From the NCBI GenBank assembly GCA_003278535.1, contig QCEG01000001.1, positions 62,001 through 126,000 on the forward strand: a stretch of DNA of 64,000 nt. The letters run 5' to 3'. Position 1 is the stretch's first letter. Every line of letters starts with the position of its first letter. The translations under genes were made by a program, and so were the position numbers. Origin of the DNA: Prochlorococcus sp. AG-355-N18 (GTDB lineage: Bacteria > Cyanobacteriota > Cyanobacteriia > PCC-6307 > Cyanobiaceae). Shown here one piece after another: positions 55,481-64,000 of the stretch. The notes beneath the pieces were generated by a model. It searched no databases and was not told where the DNA came from. It saw only the letters and a list, made by a program, of their open reading frames with translations.

Positions 55481-56230
55481 CTAGTCCTCAGGTCTTCCTA
55501 AATAAACATCAATAACTTTTTGGTCTTTTTGTATGGTTTCCATCGTTCCCTCACATAATACAGTGCCCTGATTTAATACTGAAACATTACTATCAAGTCT
55601 CCTTATAAATTCCATATCGTGATCTATTACCACTACTGTATTTTCACCTGATAAAGATTTTAATAAATCAGCTGTAAGATCAGTTTCTTCATCAGTTAAA
55701 CCAGCAACAGGTTCATCTACTAACATTAAGTCTGGCTTCTGTCCTACTAACATTGCTATTTCTAGCCATTGTTTTTGGCCATGTGATAAAGATCCAGCTT
55801 TAGAATCAACTTTTTGAGCTAAATTAACAATCTTCATAAGACGTTCAATTTCATTAAGCTGCTCATCCTTAATACTTTTATTTATTAGGTTGAGGGGACT
55901 TTTAGGAGTTGTCACCGATATTTCAAGATTTTCTTTAACTGTTAGATTTTCAAAGATTCTTGGACTTTGGAACTTTCTTCCAACTCCAAGTCTGGCTATT
56001 TTATGCTCCTTTCTACCTACTAAAGATTTTCCTTTAAAAATCACTTCTCCTTTTGTTGGCTTAACCTTTCCAGTTATTACATCAAGAAATGTTGTTTTAC
56101 CTGCGCCATTGGGTCCTATTACAGCTCTTAATTCTCCTTTCTTCAAATTTAAATTAAGTTTGTTTAGAGCTAAAAAACCCTCGAAACTAACAGTAATATC
56201 TATTAAATTTAGAAGATCTTTATTATTCAT
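55481..56230 (-). CDS. urtD: Urea ABC transporter ATP-binding protein UrtD
   Basis: LivG-like ATPase. The 249-residue product has Walker A GPNGAGKTTFLD, signature LSHGQKQWLEIAMLV, Walker B LMLVDEPVAGLT and VVIDHDMEF. The signature LSHGQ in place of LSGGQ is usual for LivG/UrtD. Overlaps urtC by 8 bases. Confidence 0.96.
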   Translation of the reverse strand: MNNKDLLNLIDITVSFEGFLALNKLNLNLKKGELRAVIGPNGAGKTTFLDVITGKVKPTKGEVIFKGKSLVGRKEHKIARLGVGRKFQSPRIFENLTVKENLEISVTTPKSPLNLINKSIKDEQLNEIERLMKIVNLAQKVDSKAGSLSHGQKQWLEIAMLVGQKPDLMLVDEPVAGLTDEETDLTADLLKSLSGENTVVVIDHDMEFIRRLDSNVSVLNQGTVLCEGTMETIQKDQKVIDVYLGRPED

Positions 56231-57353
56231 TATTCCCCTCCTTATTTGTAACTTCTAAGCTTGGATAGGTTTCAATCTTCCTTTTCAAACCAAATCTTTG
56301 GAGGAGATTCCTAGGACCATCTCCTTGAATCCATCCTAAAACTCCTTCTGGTAGAGCTGTTACAACTAATATGAATAATCCTCCTTGAATAAACATCCAA
56401 CTAGCAGGTAATGCTTCACTTACAAGACTTTTTGCATAGTTGATGAAAACTGCTCCTAGTATTGCTCCCAATAAAGTTCCTCTTCCTCCAACCGCAACCC
56501 ATATAACCATTTCTATAGAAAAGGGAACCGTCATAAATTGAGGGGATACTATTCCAGACTGAACGGTATATAAAGCTCCCGAAATTCCAGCTAGACCTCC
56601 AGCAATAGAAAATATTATCGTCTTAAATATCACTGGATTGTATCCTGTAAACCTAACTCGTGGTTCATCATCTCTGATCCCAATAAGAATATTCCCAAAT
56701 CGCCCTTTAACTACCCACTTTGCAAAAAACCATGCTGCTATTACTAGGATGGAAGTCACCCAAAAAAATAGTCTTTGCATGGACTCAGAACCTACCATCT
56801 GACCAAATAATTGTGTTACATCTGTTTTTAATCCATTTGTTCCGTTAATAAGTTTTTGTTGCCCATTAAAGAAATTAAAGAATACAAGAAGAGAAGCTTG
56901 AGTAAGTATAGAAAAATAAACCCCTTTGATTCTATTCCTGAAAACAAGAAATCCAAGCAGCCCTGCGACTAATGCAGGTATAACCCAGATGGCAAATAAA
57001 CTAAATATTGGGGATCTAAATGGCTCCCAGAAGAAAGGTAAATTATCAACTCCATAAAGTCCAAAGAATTCTGGAATATTGTTTGGGAATTCAGAAGAGC
57101 TCGTTATTTGTAGATACATTGCTGCACAGTAACCTCCAAGGGCAAAAAATATACCTTGTCCTAAGCTAAGTAGGCCAGTAAAACCCCAAATGAGATCAAC
57201 TCCAAGAGCTACTATTGCTAGGGATAAATATCTACCAAGAAGATTTAGTCTGAATACAGGAAGTATTTCTGGCGCTGCTATGACGAAAGCAATTATTACA
57301 ACCCATACAATAAAAGTTGTTTTTTTGCTTAGTTTTAAATTTTTAAATTCCAT
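56223..57353 (-). CDS. urtC: Urea ABC transporter permease UrtC
   Basis: Integral membrane subunit (LivM-like) of the urea importer. The 376-residue product has about eight to ten spans and the family motifs GLLSLGQGIFFALGGYCAAM and GAILGAVFINYAKS. Its start overlaps the urtB stop by one base and its end overlaps urtD by 8 bases. Confidence 0.96.
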   Translation of the reverse strand: MEFKNLKLSKKTTFIVWVVIIAFVIAAPEILPVFRLNLLGRYLSLAIVALGVDLIWGFTGLLSLGQGIFFALGGYCAAMYLQITSSSEFPNNIPEFFGLYGVDNLPFFWEPFRSPIFSLFAIWVIPALVAGLLGFLVFRNRIKGVYFSILTQASLLVFFNFFNGQQKLINGTNGLKTDVTQLFGQMVGSESMQRLFFWVTSILVIAAWFFAKWVVKGRFGNILIGIRDDEPRVRFTGYNPVIFKTIIFSIAGGLAGISGALYTVQSGIVSPQFMTVPFSIEMVIWVAVGGRGTLLGAILGAVFINYAKSLVSEALPASWMFIQGGLFILVVTALPEGVLGWIQGDGPRNLLQRFGLKRKIETYPSLEVTNKEGNNE

Positions 57354-58507
57354 TAACTTTCAACCATCCTACCTTTTTGAGGAAATAAACCTGTAGGTTT
57401 AAACTGTAAAAATATAACTATTAATGCAAATATCATTACCCTTGCCATACTTGTCGTTGCAAAAAAGTTGATTGTGTTTGAAAGAGGTAAAGGCATATCT
57501 GGCCAAATAGATAAAAGTCGACCAGCGCCAATTAAATCAGTCATAATTCCTATTCCAAAGGAAGCAAATACTGTTCCTAATAAATTTCCTACTCCTCCAA
57601 GAACTACAACCATAAAGCATCCAACTATATAGTTACCTCCAACATTTGGACCAACAGATCCCAGTAGTGATACTGCAACCCCTGCTACTCCTGCCAATCC
57701 AGAACCAATTCCAAAAGTAAGGACGTCAACTTTTTCTGTTGAAATGCCAAGACAATCACTCATTTCTCTATTTTGAGTTACTGCTCTTATTCGCATTCCC
57801 CATGCACTTTGATTAAGAAATAATGTTATCGCTATTACAGAAATCAGTGTAATTATAATTATCATTAATCTTGTCTTTGGGAAGGCCGTTCCAAGAATTT
57901 CAACCTGACCTCTCATCCATGCTGGAGCTGTTACATCAACATTTCTAGCGCTTGCTCTACTAAGTTTACTTACCGAGGATGAAATTAAGTTACCAGTTAG
58001 AACTCCAGTTAAAGCAGCAAATATCCATGAACTAAATTTGAAATATTTGAAATTGATTGATTCTTTTATTTTTAAAGAAAATGTTGCTGGTAAAAATAAA
58101 CCAATTATTAGACTTATAACCAAACCCGTACCATAGGCTAAAGGCACACTTCTAACGAACTGTTGAAGGATTAAGCTTACTCCCCATGTTGCGAGTAAAG
58201 TTTCTAGAGGACTTCCATATAATTTTCTAATCACTGTTTTTTCTAAAAGTATTCCGACTATTCCGCTTACAATAAATGCCAGAAAAATTGAAACTATAAC
58301 GTATGCGTCATAGTATGGTTTTAATAATGGGAGTTTGAAAATTAGTTGGGTAACATATGTAGTGTAGGCTCCAAGCATCATTAGTTCACCATGAGCAAGG
58401 TTAATTACACCCATCAAACCAAATACAATAGCTAATCCTAATGCAGCTACAAGTAAAACTGATCCAATCGCCACGCCGTTAAATAGACTATCAAGAAGCA
58501 ATTCCAA
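57353..58507 (-). CDS. urtB: Urea ABC transporter permease UrtB
   Basis: LivH-like permease pair of UrtC. The 384-residue product has GVINLAHGELMMLGAYTTYV, MRIRAVTQNREMSDCLGI and a glycine-rich FMVVVLGGVGNLLGTVFAS motif. It follows urtA after an 81-base gap that contains a strong hairpin. Confidence 0.96.
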   Translation of the reverse strand: MELLLDSLFNGVAIGSVLLVAALGLAIVFGLMGVINLAHGELMMLGAYTTYVTQLIFKLPLLKPYYDAYVIVSIFLAFIVSGIVGILLEKTVIRKLYGSPLETLLATWGVSLILQQFVRSVPLAYGTGLVISLIIGLFLPATFSLKIKESINFKYFKFSSWIFAALTGVLTGNLISSSVSKLSRASARNVDVTAPAWMRGQVEILGTAFPKTRLMIIIITLISVIAITLFLNQSAWGMRIRAVTQNREMSDCLGISTEKVDVLTFGIGSGLAGVAGVAVSLLGSVGPNVGGNYIVGCFMVVVLGGVGNLLGTVFASFGIGIMTDLIGAGRLLSIWPDMPLPLSNTINFFATTSMARVMIFALIVIFLQFKPTGLFPQKGRMVES

Positions 58508-58539
58508 TTTAAAAGAAAAATATTATGGTGGATATAAGA

Positions 58540-58562
58540 AGAGGAGGCATATAGCCTCCTCT
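58540..58562. repeat. Strong 9-bp hairpin between urtA and urtB
   Basis: AGAGGAGGC-ATATA-GCCTCCTCT, a perfect GC-containing stem in an AT-rich region. The T-run follows only on the plus strand, so for the minus-strand urt transcript it is not a classical terminator. It likely stabilises the 3' end of urtA mRNA or lowers read-through into urtBCDE, giving more binding protein than permease (inference). Confidence 0.8.
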
Positions 58563-58588
58563 AGATTTTTTAAGACTAAGCATTGAAA

Positions 58589-59878
58589 TTAAAGCTTATA
58601 TCTTTCTCCTTTAGATGGGTCTGTCCAGTCACATGCATATCCTTTTGAACTTGGTTCAAATTGGTTCCATGCTTGTGGGTATACAACTCCATCAGTTTCT
58701 TCAAGAATCTCGAATCCACCTTCTGGCTTAATTAAACCAATTCTTACTGTTTGAGCAAGGTGATGGTTAGGCATAACTTCAACTGGTCCTTGAGGTGCGT
58801 CAAATTTTTGACCTACAAGAGCTTTCCTTACGGCACTGTTCTCAAATGTACCAGCATCTTCTACGGCTTGTTTCCATAAATAAACCATGTTGTATGCAGA
58901 CTCTTGTGGATCAGCAACTACTCTGTCGCTACCATAGAGAGCTTTGAAATCAGCTGCAAATTTCTTAGATTCAGGAGTATCAATAGACATCATGTAGTTC
59001 CAAGCTCCATAGTGGCCCTCTAAAAATTCAGGTCCAATAGTGCTTATTTCTTCCTCTGCAATTGAATAGTTCATAACATAATATCCATTGCTTGGAGTAA
59101 TTCCCGCATCCTGAATTTGCTTAAAGAAAGCAACGTTCTGGTCACCATTAAGTGTGTTGATAATTACTCCACCACCAGTTGGTGATAAGGCTTTCTTGAT
59201 CTTAGAAATAATAGGAGCAACTTCAGTATTTCCTAAAGGTAAATAATCTTCACCTACAACTGTTCCACCAAGAGATTTAAGTTGTTCTTTTGTAATTGTA
59301 TTTGATGTTCTTGGGAAGACGTAGTCTGAACCAACTAAGAAAAATGGTTTTCCGGCTGCAGGAGACCTCTTGAACATGAAGTCAGTTGCTGGTTCTGATT
59401 GTTGGTTTGGTGAAGCACCAGTATAGAAAATGTTGTTTGAACATTCCTGTGCTTCATACTGAATGGGGTAGTAAAGGAATGCATCTTTTGATTCATAAAC
59501 AGGTAGCATTGCCTTTCTACTAGCAGAAGTCCATCCACCAAAGACAACGGGTACACCATCTTGATCGATTAACTTTTTAGATTTCTCAGCAAATGTTGGC
59601 CAATCAGAAGCTCCATCTTCTACGATGTATTCAATTTTGTAGCTTTTGCCGTCTACAGTTACACCGCCAGCAGCGTTGATTTCTGCAATAGCCATTTTTT
59701 CAGTATCAACAAGAGTTGATTCAGATATAGCCATTGTTCCTGAAAGGGAATGTAAAATGCCAACAGTCACAGTGTCATCGAAACTTCCGGAAGTACTTGA
59801 ACCTCCTCCACATGAAGTTGCTGTAACGGCTAGAGAGGCAGTAGCTAATCCTGCCAAAATACGCCTTGAAATTCTCAT
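58589..59878 (-). CDS. urtA: Urea ABC transporter substrate-binding protein UrtA
   Basis: Periplasmic urea-binding lipoprotein (LivJ-like). The 429-residue product has a lipoprotein signal peptide with lipobox LAVTATSC followed by GGGSSTSG, then the type I binding fold: VGILHSLSGTMAISE, FGGWTSASRKAMLPVYE and PQESAYNMVYLWKQA. The first gene of the operon, with an NtcA-like promoter upstream. Confidence 0.97.
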   Translation of the reverse strand: MRISRRILAGLATASLAVTATSCGGGSSTSGSFDDTVTVGILHSLSGTMAISESTLVDTEKMAIAEINAAGGVTVDGKSYKIEYIVEDGASDWPTFAEKSKKLIDQDGVPVVFGGWTSASRKAMLPVYESKDAFLYYPIQYEAQECSNNIFYTGASPNQQSEPATDFMFKRSPAAGKPFFLVGSDYVFPRTSNTITKEQLKSLGGTVVGEDYLPLGNTEVAPIISKIKKALSPTGGGVIINTLNGDQNVAFFKQIQDAGITPSNGYYVMNYSIAEEEISTIGPEFLEGHYGAWNYMMSIDTPESKKFAADFKALYGSDRVVADPQESAYNMVYLWKQAVEDAGTFENSAVRKALVGQKFDAPQGPVEVMPNHHLAQTVRIGLIKPEGGFEILEETDGVVYPQAWNQFEPSSKGYACDWTDPSKGERYKL

Positions 59879-59927
59879 GAATTAGGATAAATTAGGTAAT
59901 TAACCCTCATTAGGGTGATAAATTAAA

Positions 59928-59968
59928 AGTTATTAACGAGTGAGATTTAGTTTTGTAGCAATAGTAAC
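59928..59968 (-). promoter_or_regulatory. NtcA-type promoter of urtA
   Basis: On the minus strand GTTACTATTGCTAC (59955-59968) fits the NtcA site GTA-N8-TAC with one mismatch (GT-N10-AC intact). Then 22 bases downstream comes TAACTT, a TAN3T -10 box (an alternative, TAATAA, is 19 bases away). This spacing is that of NtcA-activated promoters, so urt would be induced under nitrogen limitation. Confidence 0.65.
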
Positions 59969-60012
59969 ATTTTGTTGAATCCAAGATAAAAACTTAGGGT
60001 TTTTTAGTGAAT

Positions 60013-60618
60013 TTAAAATTTTGCTATTTGAGCTTTTAAAAATTTAGTTACTTCTTCAACTCCTATGCCGCTACTTAGGTTGGTAAAAAACCATGGTTTA
60101 CCTTTTCTCATAAATTCAGTATCACTTTTCATAATATTTAAATCTGCACCAACCATATCTGCTAAATCAATTTTGTTAATTAATAATAAATCTGATCTTG
60201 TTATCCCAGGCCCTCCTTTTCTAGGAATTTTGTCTCCGGCAGATACATCAATCATATATATTGATAAATCTACAAGTTCTGGACTAAAACTAGATGCTAA
60301 ATTATCACCTCCACTTTCTACAAAAACAAAATCTAAAGGATTATATTTATTTTCTAAATCTAAAACTGCATTTTTATTTAAAGAGCAATCCTCTCTTATC
60401 GCTGTATGAGGACAACCTCCAGTTTCTACACCAATAATCCTTCCCTCCTCTAAAACTTTTTTATTTATTAGAAAATTAGCATCCTCTTTAGTGTAAATAT
60501 CATTGGTGACAACTGCTATCTCATAATTTTTTTTCAGGCTTAAGCATAGAGTCTCTACTAATGCAGTTTTCCCTGAACCTACGGGCCCGGCAACTCCTAC
60601 TCTCAACTTGCTACTCAT
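60013..60618 (-). CDS. ureG: Urease accessory protein UreG
   Basis: GTPase that drives nickel insertion into urease. The 201-residue product has G1 [11 protein letters not shown], the nickel-site motif [13 protein letters not shown], the SGGDNLAS switch and [10 protein letters not shown]4. Three bases after ureF. Its promoter may be shared with ureE and ureF. Confidence 0.97.
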   Translation of the reverse strand: MSSKLRVGVAGPVGSGKTALVETLCLSLKKNYEIAVVTNDIYTKEDANFLINKKVLEEGRIIGVETGGCPHTAIREDCSLNKNAVLDLENKYNPLDFVFVESGGDNLASSFSPELVDLSIYMIDVSAGDKIPRKGGPGITRSDLLLINKIDLADMVGADLNIMKSDTEFMRKGKPWFFTNLSSGIGVEEVTKFLKAQIAKF

Positions 60619-60621
60619 AAA

Positions 60622-61308
60622 TTAATTTCTAAAAAGTTTTGTATAAAGGTCATTATGATTTTGTTGTGCCATAGCTAAACCTACATTGCCAAAATAGATG
60701 TCATCAATTTCTTTGTCCATAATTTCTTTAGAAACTTTTGAAATTATCGCTAATAAATCTCTCTGAATTAACTGCGCTTTTGTTGAACCAATAGGAATAA
60801 TCCTTAATGCTGCACTAAGTTGGTTTGCACTCCAAGCGTAGAAAAAATTTTCAACCATTTCTAACTTCGTAATTTCAAAACAGTAACAAGCCCAACTCCA
60901 CGCTAAAGGCCAGGAATTTTTTTTATTATTTTTATAAAGATATTCAAATCCAAATTCATTGGTTAAATCAAAGAGAGATTTTGCCATTTGGACTTGTTGT
61001 TCTCTAATTTCGACAGAGTCTTTTGATGAGAGGATCCATTTATCTAAACTCAATAGCTTATGCAAATTACTTTTTAAATTTTTGCCGTAGTTTAACTCAT
61101 TGAAAATATCAAAAAAATCTAATAGCAATCTTGCATCTAGTCTGATCTGGCCAATTTTTAGTTCGCTTATGATTAATTCTTTTACCGAATTTGAGTCTTT
61201 TAAATTTTTAGTAATTAGGTAACTCTCCAATCCCTCTGAATAACAAAATCCTCCAATTGGTAAGTTAGGGCTTATTAATAAATATTTTAATAAGTGACTT
61301 TTACTCAT
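60622..61308 (-). CDS. ureF: Urease accessory protein UreF
   Basis: Helical accessory protein that links UreD and UreG during urease activation. The 228-residue product has the N-terminal NLPIGGFCYSEGLESYL and ALRIIPIGSTKAQLIQRDL blocks typical of UreF. Overlaps the end of ureE by 8 bases. Confidence 0.94.
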   Translation of the reverse strand: MSKSHLLKYLLISPNLPIGGFCYSEGLESYLITKNLKDSNSVKELIISELKIGQIRLDARLLLDFFDIFNELNYGKNLKSNLHKLLSLDKWILSSKDSVEIREQQVQMAKSLFDLTNEFGFEYLYKNNKKNSWPLAWSWACYCFEITKLEMVENFFYAWSANQLSAALRIIPIGSTKAQLIQRDLLAIISKVSKEIMDKEIDDIYFGNVGLAMAQQNHNDLYTKLFRN

Positions 61309-61750
61309 GACTATGAGCTCCTCTTTCCGGAAAAAATTTTTTCTGTGTATTTACGATATCAACATTAAAATTTTTAAGCATATTTTCAATTACGTAATCA
61401 CTTTTTGTTAGTAGAATGTCTTCTTCAATTTCTACTTCTACATGCCTATTTCCTAGATGATAAGCAGTTTTAATAAGTTCAATTTTAGAATTTGAACTTA
61501 TTTCAATTAAATTTTCTGTTTTGGCAATTATCTCTACATAAAAATTGGACTCATTAGTTGAAAGAATATCTCCATCATTTAATTTGCCCTCTCTAGGCAA
61601 TTGTAAAATTATTTCTTGATCACAATCAGTTAATCTTTTACCTCGCAAGATTCTTCTTTCATCTGAACTTAAGGTAAGTTTTAAAAATGAACCTAATTTC
61701 GGTTTCTCCTTAATCCAATCAGTTACAACAATTTGTTTATTCATTCTCAT
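61301..61750 (-). CDS. ureE: Urease accessory protein UreE
   Basis: Nickel metallochaperone. The roughly 149-residue product has GSFLKLTLSSDERRILRGKR, the AYHLGNRHVEVEI nickel-site core and a C terminus ending AHSHE. That His tail is very short compared with His-rich UreE of enterobacteria, so it would bind few nickel ions. I take the ATG at 61750 (61744 is equally possible); a TTG at 61756 is less likely. Divergent from ureD with 48 bases between. Confidence 0.92.
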   Translation of the reverse strand: MRMNKQIVVTDWIKEKPKLGSFLKLTLSSDERRILRGKRLTDCDQEIILQLPREGKLNDGDILSTNESNFYVEIIAKTENLIEISSNSKIELIKTAYHLGNRHVEVEIEEDILLTKSDYVIENMLKNFNVDIVNTQKKFFPERGAHSHE

Positions 61751-61798
61751 AATCAAAATTTTTAGTTACTTTAATTTAGTAATTAAAGAAAACAATTT

Positions 61799-62701
61799 AT
61801 GATTAAAACTTCATGGGAAGGTAATTGTTTCTTAAATTTTTTCAATAATAAAGCAAGTTTAGGAAATGTTGATAAAACAATCTTTAAATCTAAATCAACT
61901 TCTCCTTATAAGTTATTAAAGTCTACTCATGATCAAGAGGGCAGATGCATTTTGCCTGTTCTACACACTGCAGGGGGATTGGTAGGAGGTGATTTACTTG
62001 AGTTTGAGGTAAATCTTGAAAAAAACTCTAAGGTTTTGTTGACTACCTCTTCAGCTCAAAAAGTATATGGATCAGTTGGAAGATCTAAAATCAATCCAAA
62101 AGGAAGTTTTTCAAAGCAAAAGAATCTCATAAGCATTCTTGACAATTCTCATTTAGAGTTTCTTCCCCAAGAAACAATCATCTTTGCAAATGGTTTGTAT
62201 GAGCAAATTTTTAAAGTATCTATTTCAGAAACTTCAAGTTTTTTATTTACAGATTTAATAAGACTTGGAAGATCTTCATCCGGAGAATCTATTGAGAATG
62301 GAGTTTTTAGGTCTAAATTAGAAATTATGAGAAATAATGATTTACTTGATGATTGGGAATATGTTGATCAGATTGAATTATCTAAGGCAAGTTTTGTGGC
62401 TAAGTCGGGCATGGATTACATGCCCGTTTTTGGATCCTTAATTTGGATTTGCGAAAAAGATTTCTCCAAGTCAAAAATAAATAATCTTGTAGGAAATATA
62501 AAAAAGATTTTCGATGAAACTAATAATAATTTATCTATTGGAATCCTTGAAAATGGAATCTCTGTAAGATTCCTAGGAAGTTCTTCTCAAGATGCTAGAA
62601 AATGTTTTTTTTGTATTTGGAAACAAATTAGGTCTGTTTGTGGATTTTGTGAGCCAAAATATCAAGGTGTATGGCCTTTACAAGATTCTATGAATTATTA
62701 A
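61799..62701 (+). CDS. ureD: Urease accessory protein UreD
   Basis: Scaffold of the urease activation complex. The 300-residue product has [29 protein letters not shown] and the LRLIPQ-like [14 protein letters not shown]. First gene of the divergent plus-strand ureDABC operon. Confidence 0.95.
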   Translation: MIKTSWEGNCFLNFFNNKASLGNVDKTIFKSKSTSPYKLLKSTHDQEGRCILPVLHTAGGLVGGDLLEFEVNLEKNSKVLLTTSSAQKVYGSVGRSKINPKGSFSKQKNLISILDNSHLEFLPQETIIFANGLYEQIFKVSISETSSFLFTDLIRLGRSSSGESIENGVFRSKLEIMRNNDLLDDWEYVDQIELSKASFVAKSGMDYMPVFGSLIWICEKDFSKSKINNLVGNIKKIFDETNNNLSIGILENGISVRFLGSSSQDARKCFFCIWKQIRSVCGFCEPKYQGVWPLQDSMNY

Positions 62702-62751
62702 TTATGTTCAGAAAGAACCTTTTTTAAGAATTTATAGATTAAGTTTTTATT

Positions 62752-63054
62752 ATGCATCTTTCACCTCAAGAAAAAGATAAATTATTGGTTTTTTCTGCTG
62801 CGCTCTTAGCTGAAAGAAGGCTCAGTCGAGGTCTTAAGCTTAATTATCCTGAAACAATTGCTTTTTTAAGTTTTCAAATTCTTGAAGGAGCACGAGATGG
62901 GAAAAGTGTAAGTCAATTAATGTCAGAGGGAACTACCTGGCTTTCAAAATCACAAGTTATGGAGGGCATTCCTGAAATGGTTGATGAAGTTCAAATAGAA
63001 GCGGTTTTCCCAGATGGGACTAAATTAGTTACTATTCACAATCCGATTAATTAG
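62752..63054 (+). CDS. ureA: Urease subunit gamma
   Basis: Smallest structural subunit of the trimeric urease. The 100-residue product starts [14 protein letters not shown] and has [18 protein letters not shown] and [20 protein letters not shown]. Two bases before ureB. Confidence 0.98.
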   Translation: MHLSPQEKDKLLVFSAALLAERRLSRGLKLNYPETIAFLSFQILEGARDGKSVSQLMSEGTTWLSKSQVMEGIPEMVDEVQIEAVFPDGTKLVTIHNPIN

Positions 63055-63056
63055 TT

Positions 63057-63377
63057 ATGAGTAATTTAATTCCTGGCGAAATAATTCCTGAAGAAGGTGA
63101 AATCGAACTAAATCTTAGTAAGCAAGTTAAAACAGTAACGGTCTCTAATTCTGGAGATAGACCTGTGCAAGTTGGATCTCATTATCATTTTTATGAAGCA
63201 AACAAGGCTTTAATTTTTGATCGAGAAATAACAAAAGGAATGCGTCTTGACATTCCTGCTGGAACAGCAATTAGATTTGAACCGGGTGATACGACAGATG
63301 TCAAATTAGTTCCATATACAGGTTTAAGAAATGTATATGGTTTTAATTCATTAATTAATGGTTCTTTAAATAGTTAA
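63057..63377 (+). CDS. ureB: Urease subunit beta
   Basis: The 106-residue product has [32 protein letters not shown] and the [17 protein letters not shown] block. Follows ureA and precedes ureC by 4 bases. Confidence 0.98.
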   Translation: MSNLIPGEIIPEEGEIELNLSKQVKTVTVSNSGDRPVQVGSHYHFYEANKALIFDREITKGMRLDIPAGTAIRFEPGDTTDVKLVPYTGLRNVYGFNSLINGSLNS

Positions 63378-63381
63378 AATT

Positions 63382-64000
63382 ATGTCCTATAAAATTGATA
63401 GAAATACTTATGCTCAAACTTACGGACCCACTATCGGGGATAGAGTAAGGCTTGCTGATACCCAACTTTTTATAGAAGTAGAAAAGGATTTAACTACATA
63501 CGGAGATGAAGTTAAATTCGGAGGAGGTAAAGTTATTCGAGATGGTATGGGACAGTCTCAAGTAACAAGAGGAGATGGAGCTGTAGATACCGTAATAACT
63601 AATGCACTGCTGGTAGATTGGTGGGGAATAATTAAAGCTGATGTGGGTATAAAAGATGGCATGATTTTTGAAATTGGTAAAGCTGGTAATCCAGATATCC
63701 AGGATAATGTAAATATTGTTATAGGTGCATCAACAGAAGTAATAGCTGGAGAGGGCCATATTCTAACTGCAGGTTCTATAGATACTCATATACATTTTAT
63801 TTGTCCCCAGCAAATTGAGACAGCACTAGCCTCCGGAATTACAACCATGCTGGGAGGAGGAACTGGACCTGCAACTGGTACAAATGCCACTACTTGTACT
63901 CCTGGTTCTTTTCATATTTCAAGAATGCTTCAATCTGCAGAAGCATTTCCCATGAATTTAGGTTTTTTTGGAAAAGGAAACTCCACAAACGAGAGCAATC
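63382..64000 (+). CDS. ureC: Urease subunit alpha, N-terminal part (cut by the window end)
   Basis: Catalytic subunit hydrolysing urea to ammonia and CO2. The first 206 residues are visible: [35 protein letters not shown], and the nickel-ligand pair in [15 protein letters not shown]. The nickel-bridging carbamylated Lys lies beyond the window. ATG at 63382, 4 bases after ureB. Confidence 0.97.
   Translation, partial: MSYKIDRNTYAQTYGPTIGDRVRLADTQLFIEVEKDLTTYGDEVKFGGGKVIRDGMGQSQVTRGDGAVDTVITNALLVDWWGIIKADVGIKDGMIFEIGKAGNPDIQDNVNIVIGASTEVIAGEGHILTAGSIDTHIHFICPQQIETALASGITTMLGGGTGPATGTNATTCTPGSFHISRMLQSAEAFPMNLGFFGKGNSTNESN

Noticed and set aside
61766-61782. TTACT-N7-AGTAA repeat between ureE and ureD as an NtcA site
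   Set aside because: NtcA needs GTA-N8-TAC; here the half-sites are inverted and the spacing is wrong. It may be a chance AT-rich dyad.
1-64000. tRNA, rRNA, CRISPR, insertion sequences, prophage
   Set aside because: I read the intergenic gaps and saw no cloverleaf-like sequence, array of spaced repeats, transposase or integrase signature. A tRNA scan and Rfam search would be decisive.

Overview
The window is a piece of a small, AT-rich (by eye roughly 30% GC), gene-dense picocyanobacterial chromosome. Chlorophyll/phytol metabolism (chlP), Calvin-cycle genes (glpX, prk, two aldolases, rpe), glgC/gnd/pgl, a complete urt-ure block, very short intergenic gaps, overlapping gene ends and many TTG/GTG starts all point to a high-light-adapted Prochlorococcus. 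This is inferred from gene content and order; I could not run a search. I see no rRNA, tRNA, CRISPR array, transposase or integrase.

Layout. (1) 1-24 kb: core housekeeping and carbon metabolism: the 3' end of recG, a VanX-like dipeptidase, sir, glyS, chlP, a VanY-like carboxypeptidase, typA, a DUF309 protein, lptB, ccsA, rpe, glpX, hemA, glgC, gnd, pgl, a CIA30 protein, ilvD, a UPRT-like protein, a pentapeptide-repeat protein and a CobW-type GTPase. (2) 24-41.4 kb: a DnaJ-zinc-finger mini-protein, purS-purQ, adjacent class II and class I fructose-bisphosphate aldolases, accD, a proteobacterial-type prk, leuB, lpxD, proB and several picocyanobacterial conserved unknowns (YqeG, DUF3727, RuvX, GNAT-like, CofE-like, thioredoxin-like, DUF3685), ending with hisA. 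(3) 41.5-50.7 kb: CSP41-like SDR, pgsA, a DUF296-glutaredoxin fusion, nth, then an apparent iron section (Fe3+ ABC ATPase, ferritin, Crp-family regulator, Fur-like boxes) and an operon of a Rieske oxygenase, a 33-residue membrane peptide and a ModF-like ABC ATPase. (4) 50.8-54.75 kb: an accessory stretch made almost only of very small proteins of unknown function, many under 60 residues. (5) 54.77-64 kb: urea transport (urtABCDE, minus strand, with an NtcA-like promoter and a strong hairpin after urtA), urease accessory genes ureEFG (minus) and, divergently, ureD-ureA-ureB-ureC (plus; ureC cut by the window end).

How they work together. The urt/ure block imports urea and hydrolyses it to ammonia and CO2. 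Glycogen synthesis (glgC), the oxidative pentose phosphate steps (gnd, pgl) and Calvin-cycle enzymes sit close together. The iron section suggests coordinated uptake, storage and transcriptional control. The most interesting unexplained items are the Rieske/33-residue/ABC operon, the paired inverted Fur-like operators, the DUF296-glutaredoxin fusion, a UPRT homologue without its PRPP loop, and the small-protein island.
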